Below, piece by piece: positions 56,169-64,000 of a DNA stretch of 64,000 nt. Position 1 is the first letter of the stretch. Each line of letters begins with the position of its first letter. The notes below the pieces were generated by a model. The model saw nothing but the letters and a program-made list of their open reading frames with translations. It was not told the DNA's origin and did no database searches. The position numbers and the translations under genes are program-made. Origin of the DNA: an uncultured Halomonas sp. (GTDB taxonomy: Bacteria; Pseudomonadota; Gammaproteobacteria; Pseudomonadales; Halomonadaceae); the NCBI RefSeq assembly GCF_946887195.1, contig NZ_CAMPKE010000005.1:124001-188000 (forward strand). Direction: 5' to 3'.

Positions 56169-58514
56169 ATGTCAGCCTTCCTTAGGCGCCTCGAGGCGGT
56201 AACCGGGTCCTATGGAGCGGGCAAACAGCAGCGCATCGTGCGCCGCGAACAGATCAGAATGCTCTATGACGGGTTATGGCAGCCGATGTCGATCAGCCTC
56301 GTCGCTGCCCTGCTGCTGGTTGTCTCGCTATGGTGGGTGATCAATCGCGACGTTTTGATCGCTTGGCTGGCGACCAGCGTCGTGGTGGCGCTGTTACGGC
56401 TATGGTTGGCGGTGCGTTTCAATCGCCAGGCGCCGAGTGCCCAGGTGCGCACCCATTGGCTCGGATGGTTCGCGCTGGGCGCGTTCGCGTCGGGATCGGT
56501 CTGGGGTGCCGCCGGCTTGCTGCTGTTCTCGCTGGAACATGTCGAGCATCAAGCGGCGCTGGCGATCATTCTGGCCGGGATGGGCGCCGGCGCGGTGACC
56601 ACGCTCTCCTCGGTATGGGGCGTGGCGGCGCTGTTTCTGATTCCCACCATTTCGCCGTTGATGGTGCAGTACACGCTGGTCGGTTCGCCGGTCGCGCTGA
56701 TCATCGCGTTCACCATGACGCTGTTTCTGTTGATGATGCTGGTCGCCAGCCGCCGCCTGAGTCTGATCATCGAGGACAACATCCGCCTGCGCGTCGAAGT
56801 GACCGAGCGCGAGGCCTCGCTGCGCGAGAGCGAAAATCGCTACCGGACGATCTTCCAGTCCTCGCCGTTGGGGCTTTTGCATTTCGATCAGAACGGCGTT
56901 GTCGTCGATTGCAACGATAAGTTGCTCGGCATCATGAGCGCGCCGCGCGAGGCTGTGATTGGCCTGGACATGCTGCGCCGATTGCCCGACGAGCGCGTCA
57001 AGCACGCCGTGGGAAACGCACTGAGCGAGGGCTTCGGCTATTACGAAGGCGATTACGTGTCGATGAACAGCGGCAAGAAGATGCCGCTGCGGGCCTTCTT
57101 CAACGGCGTACGTAACGTGGACGGCGATATCGTCGGTGGCGTGACGGTGATCGAGGACTGCACCGAGCGCAAGCAGGCCGAAGCGACCATCCATTATCAG
57201 GCCTATTACGACCCACTGACCGACCTGCCCAATCGCCGTCTGCTGCTCGATCGGCTGTCGCAGGCCCTATCGCAATGCCGACGCGATAGCGACTTGGGCG
57301 CGGTGCTGTTTCTCGATCTCGATCGTTTCAAATCGGTCAACGATTCGCTGGGCCACGCGGTGGGCGACCGGCTGCTGTGCGAAGCGGCGAAGCGACTGAC
57401 CCGTTTGTTGCGCGGCGGGGATATCGCCGCGCGGTTGAGCGGCGATGAGTTCGTGGTCATGCTGGCCAATCTGCAAGGTGGCCGCGAGCAGGCCGAGCAC
57501 GCCGCACAGGCCGTTGCCCAGCGCATCATGGATGCGCTATCGGCGCCTTACCCGCTTTCCGGACGCACGCTCAAAGTGACGCCGAGTATCGGCTTCGTGC
57601 TGTTTCCACGCGCCGGGGAAACCGCCACCGACCTGCTCAAGCACGCCGATACCGCCATGTATCAGGCCAAGGCCACGGGGCGGGCACGTATCTGCGGCTA
57701 TCTGCCCAGCATGCAGGCCGAAGTGGAGCGGCGCGTGGCGCTCGAGCAGGATCTGCGCCGCGCACTGGAGCACAATCAGCTGCTGCTGTACTACCAGCCC
57801 CAGGTCGATGCCTCGGGGACGATCGTCGGCGCCGAGGCGCTACTGCGCTGGGAGCATCCACGCCGCGGCATGGTCTCGCCGGGGGAATTCATTCCCCTGG
57901 CCGAGGAGAGTGGGCTGATCGTCGAACTCGGCGAATGGGTGCTCGATGAAGCCTGCCAGCGTTTGCGACAGATCGACGCCAGGAGCCTGCCCCGGCTATC
58001 GGTCAATATCAGCCCGCGCCACTTCAACCAGCCGGATTTCGTGGGTTACGTCGAGGCACTGATAGACACCGCCGGCGTCGCTCCCGAGCGGCTGCTGTTC
58101 GAAGTCACCGAGGGCGTGCTGATCGACAATCTGCTCGACGCGGTGGCTACCATGCAAGCGCTCAAGCGGGTCGGCGTGGGTATCGCCATCGACGACTTCG
58201 GCATCGGCTACTCCTCGCTTTCGTATCTCAAGCGATTGCCGCTGGACGAACTCAAGATCGATCGCAGCTTCGTCGAGGACATCGGCGACCCCAACGATGC
58301 GGCCATCGTGCAGACGATCATCGCCGTGTCCCGGCATCTCAAGCTGGATATCGTCGCCGAAGGCGTCGAGACCGCCGAGCAACTGGCGTTTCTGCATGAC
58401 AACGGCTGTACGCGATTCCAGGGCTACTGGTTCTATCGGCCGATGCCGCTGGCGGAACTGACTCAGGCGCTGACGGCAAAGCCTGCGGGTTCTCGGGAAA
58501 AGCCTGAGTCCTAG
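56169..58514 (+). CDS. Membrane PAS-GGDEF-EAL c-di-GMP turnover protein
   Basis: The 781-residue protein has an N-terminal membrane region with several helices (about 38-200), a PAS domain (about 220-340; RYRTIFQSSPLGLLHFDQNGVVVDCN), a GGDEF domain (about 345-505) and an EAL domain (about 520-770). The cyclase site reads SGDEF, a variant that can still be active, and the phosphodiesterase site has EALLRW, NISPRHF, DDFGIGYSSL and AEGVETAEQ, so both activities are possible. It would set local c-di-GMP levels. AAGGAG precedes the ATG. Its last 4 bp overlap the convergent lacI-type gene. Confidence 0.92.
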   Translation: MSAFLRRLEAVTGSYGAGKQQRIVRREQIRMLYDGLWQPMSISLVAALLLVVSLWWVINRDVLIAWLATSVVVALLRLWLAVRFNRQAPSAQVRTHWLGWFALGAFASGSVWGAAGLLLFSLEHVEHQAALAIILAGMGAGAVTTLSSVWGVAALFLIPTISPLMVQYTLVGSPVALIIAFTMTLFLLMMLVASRRLSLIIEDNIRLRVEVTEREASLRESENRYRTIFQSSPLGLLHFDQNGVVVDCNDKLLGIMSAPREAVIGLDMLRRLPDERVKHAVGNALSEGFGYYEGDYVSMNSGKKMPLRAFFNGVRNVDGDIVGGVTVIEDCTERKQAEATIHYQAYYDPLTDLPNRRLLLDRLSQALSQCRRDSDLGAVLFLDLDRFKSVNDSLGHAVGDRLLCEAAKRLTRLLRGGDIAARLSGDEFVVMLANLQGGREQAEHAAQAVAQRIMDALSAPYPLSGRTLKVTPSIGFVLFPRAGETATDLLKHADTAMYQAKATGRARICGYLPSMQAEVERRVALEQDLRRALEHNQLLLYYQPQVDASGTIVGAEALLRWEHPRRGMVSPGEFIPLAEESGLIVELGEWVLDEACQRLRQIDARSLPRLSVNISPRHFNQPDFVGYVEALIDTAGVAPERLLFEVTEGVLIDNLLDAVATMQALKRVGVGIAIDDFGIGYSSLSYLKRLPLDELKIDRSFVEDIGDPNDAAIVQTIIAVSRHLKLDIVAEGVETAEQLAFLHDNGCTRFQGYWFYRPMPLAELTQALTAKPAGSREKPES

Positions 58515-59554
58515 GTCTTGTCCGAAGAGTCGACCATCGGCACGGGTCCGGTCGACTCCCTGAGTACCAAGGGAGCATCGAGTAGTTGGCGATGGGGCGA
58601 AGTCTCCCCACCGATACGTGCAATCAGGGCATCGGCTACCTGGACCCCGATCTCGCCTGCCGGTACGGCGACCGTCGTCAGCGGAGGCGTCATGAAGCGT
58701 GCCTGGGGCAGGTCGTCGAAGCCGGTGATCGATAGTTTTTCAGGCACAGGCACCCCCGCTCGCTGAGCGGCCAGCATGACGCCAAAGGCCAGGGAATCGT
58801 TGCCGCAGAGAATCGCCGTTGGCGGCGTCGCCAAGCCCATCAATCTTTCGAACGCCTGGGCGCCTTCGGCAATTCCATAATCTACCGTGACGATCCGTTC
58901 GGGCGGCACAGGACACCCCATCGCGCTGGCCGCCTGGAGGAAGCCTGCCAGGCGCGCCCGTGCCCGGTCGTTGTCCGCGACGGGCGCGCTGACTACCGCG
59001 AGGTGGCGATGGCCCTGCTCCAGCAGATGCTCCGCCAGACTCCGTGCCGGAGCGGCGTTGTCGAAACCGATGCATGGCCAGTCTGGATCGTCTTCGGCAT
59101 GCCAGCAGGACAGAAAGGGGAGCCGCCATTTCTGCAGCAGGGTCAGAATCGCCGGGTGGTGATCGTGGCCGATCATGACCACCCCATCGACTCCTTGCTG
59201 AACCAGGGTTCGAAGGGCCTGGAACTCGTCATCGAGATCATACCGATAAGTGGCGATCAATAGCCGGCAATCGTGGCGTTTGAGGCGTTGCTCCAGACAG
59301 TCGATCATCGTGCCGAATATGGGGTTGTCCAGCGTCGGCACCAAAGCGCCGATGGCGCCGATGCGACTCGAGGCGAGCGCCCGAGCGGTGCCATCCGGCA
59401 CATAGCCGAGCTGGTCGATGGCGGCTTCGACCTTCTTGCGCAGCCGCTCGCTGACATGGGGGGCCCGGTTGAGAACTCGCGACACGGATGCCGTCGAGAC
59501 CCCGGCCTCCCTGGCCACGTCTTCCAGCAGCGTTCGCTGCATCTCTTTGCTCAT
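58511..59554 (-). CDS. LacI-family transcriptional repressor
   Basis: The 347-residue protein has an N-terminal helix-turn-helix (residues 9-58; LLEDVAREAGVSTASVSRVLNRAPHVSERLRKKV and hinge ARALASSR) and a periplasmic-binding-like effector domain (61-340; AILCGNDSLAFGVMLAAQRAGVPVPEKLSITGFDD). It lies divergently from the TRAP operon, 254 bp away, and the palindromic operators at 59670 and 63155 have the centre CG typical of LacI family members, so it is the probable regulator of the operon. Confidence 0.92.
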   Translation of the reverse strand: MSKEMQRTLLEDVAREAGVSTASVSRVLNRAPHVSERLRKKVEAAIDQLGYVPDGTARALASSRIGAIGALVPTLDNPIFGTMIDCLEQRLKRHDCRLLIATYRYDLDDEFQALRTLVQQGVDGVVMIGHDHHPAILTLLQKWRLPFLSCWHAEDDPDWPCIGFDNAAPARSLAEHLLEQGHRHLAVVSAPVADNDRARARLAGFLQAASAMGCPVPPERIVTVDYGIAEGAQAFERLMGLATPPTAILCGNDSLAFGVMLAAQRAGVPVPEKLSITGFDDLPQARFMTPPLTTVAVPAGEIGVQVADALIARIGGETSPHRQLLDAPLVLRESTGPVPMVDSSDKT

Positions 59555-59669
59555 GGTTCCTTTGCCTCTTCAGCGGCCCTGCATCCGCTCACGATGATAC
59601 GCATCATCATGCATGATAATTTTGCTGGACAAGTCATATATAGGAGTCTAGGTTGATGACATATGGAAA

Positions 59670-59685
59670 TTGTAAGCGCTTACAA
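59670..59685. promoter_or_regulatory. LacI-type operator 1 (TRAP operon promoter)
   Basis: TTGTAAGCGCTTACAA is a perfect 16-bp palindrome between the LacI gene and the TRAP operon. The same 14-bp core recurs at 63155-63168 before the dehydrogenase gene, which ties both to one regulator. Confidence 0.85.
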
Positions 59686-59808
59686 ATTGCTTGAAGTATT
59701 AACTCCAAAACGTGGGTTGGCAAGTATTGCGCTACGCCAAGGAGTGGTGGGTGAGCCTCGGGCCACCGCCGTAAAGCTGACAACAATGATTCGCTGGAGC
59801 ACTGAGAC

Positions 59809-60036
59809 ATGACGAATTCTCCACGCAGAACACAACGACTCGGAGCCAATGGCAGCCTGATGTGGTGGGCACTTGGACTGTTCGCCGTATTCTTTTTGAA
59901 CGTTGTCTTGCAGCGTTTCTGGTCAGGGTTTCCCGATATCTCCGCAGCTCAGGAAGCGACACTATTGGTGGCCGCGACCGCCTGTTTCATCTCCGCCTGT
60001 CTCAGGCTCGAAACACGACAGTCTCCCGGGTCATGA
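59809..60036 (+). CDS. Small membrane protein at the head of the TRAP operon
   Basis: The 75-residue protein has two hydrophobic segments (about residues 17-35 and 47-62) and short charged ends; it is not recognised. GGAG lies 9 nt ahead of the ATG. It is the first gene after the operator, 46 bp before the TRAP binding protein gene, and probably belongs to the same transcript. Confidence 0.5.
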   Translation: MTNSPRRTQRLGANGSLMWWALGLFAVFFLNVVLQRFWSGFPDISAAQEATLLVAATACFISACLRLETRQSPGS

Positions 60037-60082
60037 CCCTCGTCATGGCCGAGATTCAACAACAATCACAAGGAGCATGCTG

Positions 60083-61267
60083 ATGTCCTCATTCAAGAAT
60101 CTCTTCACCCATGAGCCCCAAACCGCCAACGAACCTCGACGGCCAGAACGTCGCCAGTTCTTGAATGCCGTGGCGCGCTACGGCTTCAGCGCCGCGGTAA
60201 TCGGCGCCATTGGTGGCAGCCTGTTTTCACAAAGCGCCATGGCCGCTACCGCTCAGGAAGAGAGCGAGCGCGAGGCAGCCGCCGAAACCACCCTGGTGAT
60301 GGCCACCGGTTACACGCTTGGAGCCTCGCGGGCTTATCCCATCATGCAGCTCAACTTCAAGGAGAACCTGCAAAATTTCACTGGCGGCAGGCTCTACGTG
60401 AAGCTGGCGCCCGGTGGGCAGTTGGGAACGGGCGGTGGCCTGATCACCAAGGTGCAGAACGGTACCATCGCCATGGCGCAGCACTCCATCTCCAACCTTT
60501 CTCCGTTCGCCCCGGTGGTGGATCTGATCAACATTCCCTATTGGTGTGGTGGGAATCAGCATCTGGTCAATCTGGTCACTTCGCGGACATGGCACGATGT
60601 CGTCCACCAGAAAGTCGAGGAGCGCGGCTTCAAGGTGTTGACCTACATTTGCATCGATCCACGTACCGTGGCGGTGCGAGACGGTCTGCTCGACGGCCCG
60701 GTGCGCACCCCTGAGGACATCGCCGGCATCAAGTTCCGGGTGCCTTCCTCGGAGATTCTCCAGAAGGTCTATCGCCTGGCCGGTGCCAACCCTACACCGG
60801 TGGCCTGGGGAGAGACCTCTTCGGCCATGAAGCAGGGCGTCGCCGATGCCCTGGACCCTAGTGTCCAGGCGCTGCTGGTGTTCGGCTTCACCGACGTGCT
60901 GTCCAGCATCTCCACCATTCAGTCGGTGCCCGACGCCCAGGTCTACACCTGCAACAAGGCATGGTTCGATGCCCAGCCAACGGCAATCCAGGAAGGCATT
61001 CTGGAGGCTGCCGATGTCACCTTCCGCGAGAATCTGGCCAAGGTACCGGCGGCGCGGGCCTATGCCTACGATCAGATGCGCCAGGCTGGGGTCTCGATCT
61101 ACACGCCCAGCGAGGACGAACTCGCCCAGTGGAAGGCAAGCTGCGGCCACCAGTTGCCGGCCTGGGACGATACCAAGCGGGAGTTGGCCGGATCCCTGGA
61201 CGTATTCGAGAAGCTGCTAGCGGCGACGGAGGTGACGAATGGCTACTACGTCGACAGCAATGCCTAA
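60083..61267 (+). CDS. dctP: TRAP transporter substrate-binding protein (DctP family)
   Basis: The 394-residue protein delivers an organic acid to the DctQM permease. A Tat-type signal is seen: RRPERRQFLN (residues 19-28) followed by a hydrophobic stretch and SAMA cleavage near 55. The mature part has DctP motifs (GGLITKVQNGTIAMA, PYWCGGNQHLVN, TPEDIAGIKFRVPSSEI with the conserved substrate Arg, GVADALDPS). The start at 60083 fits the AAGGAG site; the longer open frame is not real. The last 29 bp overlap dctQ. Confidence 0.88.
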   Translation: MSSFKNLFTHEPQTANEPRRPERRQFLNAVARYGFSAAVIGAIGGSLFSQSAMAATAQEESEREAAAETTLVMATGYTLGASRAYPIMQLNFKENLQNFTGGRLYVKLAPGGQLGTGGGLITKVQNGTIAMAQHSISNLSPFAPVVDLINIPYWCGGNQHLVNLVTSRTWHDVVHQKVEERGFKVLTYICIDPRTVAVRDGLLDGPVRTPEDIAGIKFRVPSSEILQKVYRLAGANPTPVAWGETSSAMKQGVADALDPSVQALLVFGFTDVLSSISTIQSVPDAQVYTCNKAWFDAQPTAIQEGILEAADVTFRENLAKVPAARAYAYDQMRQAGVSIYTPSEDELAQWKASCGHQLPAWDDTKRELAGSLDVFEKLLAATEVTNGYYVDSNA

Positions 61268-61802
61268 GAAACACACTTGGCACGCCTTTCGGCTGCGTTG
61301 CGACCGCATCGACCGCAAGGGCGAGCGCTGGCTGTTGCTGACCTTTTATGCGCTGATCATCCTGACGGTCGCTATCGAGGTCATCCGCCGCTTCGCTCTG
61401 AATTACTCGTCGGTGTGGGGCGAGGAGCTGGCTCGCTACGCCTTCATCTACCTGGTCTGGATCGCTGCCGCGGCGGCGGTCCGGGACCGTGCCCATATCC
61501 GCATCGATGTGCTGGTCAATCTGGGTGGCCCGCGAATGCAGCGCCTGGCCTGGTGGCTATCGGACATTGCCACCCTGGTGTTGGCCGTGTGGGCGCTGTG
61601 GCTGTCGATCTCGCCGGTACTGACGTCGCTGAACTTCGGTTCGGTGACTCCGGGGCTGCGGCTGTCCCAGGCGCTGTTTCTGGTGGCGATCCCCATCGGC
61701 TTCCTGCTGATCGCGCTTCGGGTGGTGCAGACGATGCTGGCGGATTTTCGTCGCATGCGTCGCGGCGAACCGCCCTTCGACGGCCATAAGTTATTCGACT
61801 GA
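61239..61802 (+). CDS. dctQ: TRAP transporter small permease (DctQ)
   Basis: The 187-residue protein has four hydrophobic segments and DctQ motifs (EVIRRFALNYSSVWGEELARYAFIYLVWIAAAAAVRDRAHIRIDVL). GGAGG lies inside the end of dctP ahead of the ATG at 61239. It pairs with DctM to form the sodium-driven permease. Confidence 0.9.
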   Translation: MATTSTAMPKKHTWHAFRLRCDRIDRKGERWLLLTFYALIILTVAIEVIRRFALNYSSVWGEELARYAFIYLVWIAAAAAVRDRAHIRIDVLVNLGGPRMQRLAWWLSDIATLVLAVWALWLSISPVLTSLNFGSVTPGLRLSQALFLVAIPIGFLLIALRVVQTMLADFRRMRRGEPPFDGHKLFD

Positions 61803-61813
61803 GGAGGTCTGTC

Positions 61814-63121
61814 ATGGAATTTCTGGCAATTCAGCAGGCCGCAGCAAATCTGGGCTGGACTTTTTATGGGCCTCTGGCGGTGCTGGCTGGGATGATCGTG
61901 CTGGGCGTGCCGATCTGGGTGGCCATCGGCCTGGGTACCCTGGGCATGCTGACGATGACCGAGACGCTGCCATTGTCGCTGTTCGGCGAGTCGTTGTTCG
62001 AAGGCATCAATGCCTTCGCGCTGATCGCCGTGCCGCTGTTCATCCTCACCGGCGATGCCTTGGTGCGCTCGGGGCTCTCCGATAAGCTGCTCGATGTTGC
62101 CGAGGCGACCGTCGGCGGCATGCGCACCGGGCTCGGCAGCTCCACCACGCTCGGCTGCGGCTTCTTCGCCTGCATTTCGGGTTCCGACGCCGCTGGGGCG
62201 GCGGCGGTGGGGCGCATGACCATCCATCGTCTGGTGGAGCGGGGCTATCCCTTGCCGGCGGCCTGTGCGCTAGTGGCCTCCGGCGCCTGTACCGGCATTC
62301 TGATACCGCCCTCGATCGCTTATATCGTGATCGGCCTGGTGCTCGGCATGTCGGCCTCGACCCTGTTCCTGGCCGCTGCCATCCCCGGGGTACTGGTGAT
62401 GCTCTCGGTAATGATCACCAATGTGATACTCAATCGCCTGAACGGCTTCGAGGGTGACCGGGCGCGCTTTTCCTGGCGCCGCTGGGTGGCCACGGTATGG
62501 GATGCCCGCTGGGCGCTGTTCGTGCCGGTGGTCATCCTCGGCGGCATCTATTCGGGTCTCTTCACTCCCACCGAGGCGGCCTCGGTAGCCGTCGTGGTGG
62601 TGGTGTTGATCGGCCTCCACCAGGGGCGACTGACCCTCGGCGATATTCCACGCATGCTGGAGTCCTCGGCACGGGTGTGCGGGGTCATCGTGCCCATCAT
62701 CGCGGTGTCGCTACCCCTGGCGCAGACGCTCGCCAGCCTGGATATCCCGCAGACGCTGGTGAGCGGCATCAATGAACTGACCGACTCGCCGGTAATCATC
62801 ATTCTGCTGATGATCGGCATCCTGATCCTGGCGGGCTGCGTGATGGAAACCACGCCCAATATCGTGATCCTGGCGCCGTTGCTGCTGCCGGTAGCCCAGC
62901 AGGCGGGAATGAACGACTTCCATTTCGCCATTCTGATGGTGACCACCTTGGGGCTGGGTTTCATCACACCACCGCTGGGGCTCAATCTGTTCGTGGTCTC
63001 GGGGCTGACACGCTGTTCGGTGCTGTCCATCGCCCGCTATGCCTTCCCCTTCGTGCTGGGCATGCTGATGGTGGTGCTGCTGGTCGCCTTCGTGCCCTGG
63101 TTATCGACCTGGGCGCTGTAG
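61814..63121 (+). CDS. dctM: TRAP transporter large permease (DctM)
   Basis: The 435-residue protein has about 12 hydrophobic segments and the DctM motifs (FEGINAFALIAVPLFILTGDALVRSGLSDKLLDVAEATVGGMRTGLG near residues 58-104, SGSDAAGAAAVG, GILIPPSIAYIVIGLV, YSGLFTPTEAASVAVVVVV). It is the transport channel driven by the sodium gradient. GAGG precedes the ATG. Confidence 0.93.
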   Translation: MEFLAIQQAAANLGWTFYGPLAVLAGMIVLGVPIWVAIGLGTLGMLTMTETLPLSLFGESLFEGINAFALIAVPLFILTGDALVRSGLSDKLLDVAEATVGGMRTGLGSSTTLGCGFFACISGSDAAGAAAVGRMTIHRLVERGYPLPAACALVASGACTGILIPPSIAYIVIGLVLGMSASTLFLAAAIPGVLVMLSVMITNVILNRLNGFEGDRARFSWRRWVATVWDARWALFVPVVILGGIYSGLFTPTEAASVAVVVVVLIGLHQGRLTLGDIPRMLESSARVCGVIVPIIAVSLPLAQTLASLDIPQTLVSGINELTDSPVIIILLMIGILILAGCVMETTPNIVILAPLLLPVAQQAGMNDFHFAILMVTTLGLGFITPPLGLNLFVVSGLTRCSVLSIARYAFPFVLGMLMVVLLVAFVPWLSTWAL

Positions 63122-63154
63122 ATGCCGAGAAAATCAACGTCGTTCAGGCAAAAT

Positions 63155-63168
63155 TGTAAGCGCTTACA
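63155..63168. promoter_or_regulatory. LacI-type operator 2 (dehydrogenase promoter)
   Basis: TGTAAGCGCTTACA is the 14-bp core of operator 1, here 81 bp before the dehydrogenase start. It indicates a second promoter controlled by the same LacI protein. Confidence 0.82.
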
Positions 63169-63249
63169 CCATCAGGTGGCGTAGTTAAATTCAGGCCCAT
63201 CAGGGTGAAGTGGGCTTACGACAAGCAAACCCAAGCAAGAGGAAACGAA

Positions 63250-64000
63250 ATGGCGATCGATTACTACAAGAAGGCCGAGAAGAATGCCTCCACCGGCTAC
63301 GACCAGACTCAGGAGACCGTCTCCCGCATGTTGGCCGAGATAGAGGCCGAAGGGGAGGCCAAGGCGAAGGAGTACTGTAAGACCCTGGACGGCTGGGAAG
63401 GGGATATCGTGGTCAGCCGGGAACGAATCGAGGCCGCGAAGGCCAAGGTGCCCGAGCAACTCAGGCGCGACATCGACTTCGCCTACGAGCGGGTGAGCTG
63501 CTTTGCCACTAAGCAGCGTGACAGTATTGGCGAATTCGAGACCGAACTCTCGCCGGGGCTGTTCGCCGGACAGAAACTGATCCCGATGGAAACCGCCGGT
63601 TGCTATGTGCCCGGTGGGCGTTATGCGCATATCGCCTCGGCGATCATGAGCGTGACCACCGCCAAGGTGGCAGGCGTCAGGAATGTCGTGGCCTGCTCGG
63701 TGCCTCGTGACGAGCATGGCATTCACCCGGCGATCCTGTATGCCATGGACCTGGCCGGGGCCGATACCATCCTGCAGATGGGCGGCGTGCAGGGCATCGC
63801 TTCCATGGCTTTCGGGCTCTTCACCGGCAAGCCGGCCGATATCCTGGTTGGCCCCGGCAACCGCTTCGTGGCGGAAGCCAAGCGCCAGCTCTTCGGCCGT
63901 TGCGGCATCGATATGTTCGCGGGCCCCACCGAGATCGGCATCATCGCCGATCAAGATGCCGATCCGGCGATCGTCGCCGCCGACCTGGTGGGGCAGGCCG
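63250..64000 (+). CDS. Histidinol-dehydrogenase-family enzyme, HpsN-like (cut by window end)
   Basis: The first 250 codons of a zinc- and NAD-dependent dehydrogenase are present; the rest lies beyond the window. The conserved core CYVPGGRYAHIASAIMSVTTAKVAGVRNVV, GGVQGIASMAFG, DILVGPGNRFVAEAKRQLFGRCGID and FAGPTEIGI identify the HisD superfamily; the N-terminus (AIDYYKKAEKNA) and context differ from biosynthetic HisD and resemble sulfopropanediol dehydrogenase HpsN. With a TRAP transporter and LacI regulator it would oxidise an imported polyol or sulfonate such as dihydroxypropanesulfonate. The substrate is inferred. AGAGGAA precedes the ATG. Confidence 0.85.
   Translation, partial: MAIDYYKKAEKNASTGYDQTQETVSRMLAEIEAEGEAKAKEYCKTLDGWEGDIVVSRERIEAAKAKVPEQLRRDIDFAYERVSCFATKQRDSIGEFETELSPGLFAGQKLIPMETAGCYVPGGRYAHIASAIMSVTTAKVAGVRNVVACSVPRDEHGIHPAILYAMDLAGADTILQMGGVQGIASMAFGLFTGKPADILVGPGNRFVAEAKRQLFGRCGIDMFAGPTEIGIIADQDADPAIVAADLVGQA

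Noticed and set aside
57206..58402. Minus-strand frames opposite the GGDEF-EAL gene
   Set aside because: They are shadows; the plus strand carries complete domains.

Overview
The window reads as chromosomal DNA of a GC-rich gammaproteobacterium, most likely a member of the Halomonadaceae (Halomonas or a close relative). This is inferred from the Halomonas-type alpha-glucosidase, the E. coli-like MalT/MalM/maltoporin set, the RecBCD operon and the general gene repertoire; no rRNA or tRNA gene is present to fix the taxonomy.

Layout. 1-8.3 kb is a maltose/maltooligosaccharide locus: maltoporin and MalM on the plus strand; MalK, alpha-glucosidase and MalT on the minus strand. 8.4-22.7 kb is ordinary accessory and housekeeping sequence: DUF427, a flavodoxin-UbiA fusion, DUF3581, a CopD-like protein, a SnoaL-like protein, a cyclodeaminase preceded by an apparent RNase Z remnant, DUF808, a monooxygenase-like protein, a split PQQ dehydrogenase with its own membrane-anchor gene, a sulfite-exporter-family protein, a hemerythrin, an intact ParDE-type toxin-antitoxin pair, AraC and LysE genes, and a glyoxalase-fold protein. 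22.8-28.4 kb is a visibly A+T-richer island. It starts inside a decayed parDE pair, carries an attC-like hairpin, and contains one 1,523-residue STAND/NLR-like ATPase with an N-terminal Cap4/Mrr-like nuclease motif, a likely anti-phage sensor. 28.4-38.5 kb is recCBD, in which recB has taken up two copies of a ~116 bp repeat in frame and recD a different palindromic insert.

38.6-46.4 kb holds a WYL regulator with a membrane partner, a divergent ADP-ribosylglycohydrolase, a LysR gene facing mmsA, a 5'-nucleotidase and an Abi_2/AbiF HEPN protein. The Abi gene is immediately preceded by its own promoter and a ~56 nt hairpin RNA that ends in a terminator, which suggests an RNA-controlled (type III-like) abortive infection module. 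46.5-59.5 kb contains a TPP riboswitch driving a sodium:solute symporter, ilvD, a phosphodiesterase, Ada/AlkA-Ogt DNA alkylation repair, YaeQ, a small XRE-like protein, an SDR, malate dehydrogenase, a PAS-GGDEF-EAL protein and a LacI repressor. 59.6-64 kb is a catabolic operon: a TRAP transporter followed by a histidinol-dehydrogenase-family enzyme (HpsN-like) cut by the window edge. The TRAP genes and the dehydrogenase are each preceded by the same 14-16 bp palindrome, the probable operator of the adjacent LacI protein.

Two candidates stand out for novelty: the NLR-like gene beside recBCD (23.5-28.0 kb) and the AbiF-like gene with an upstream hairpin RNA (45.4-46.4 kb). The in-frame repeats inside recB and recD are the most unusual structural observation.
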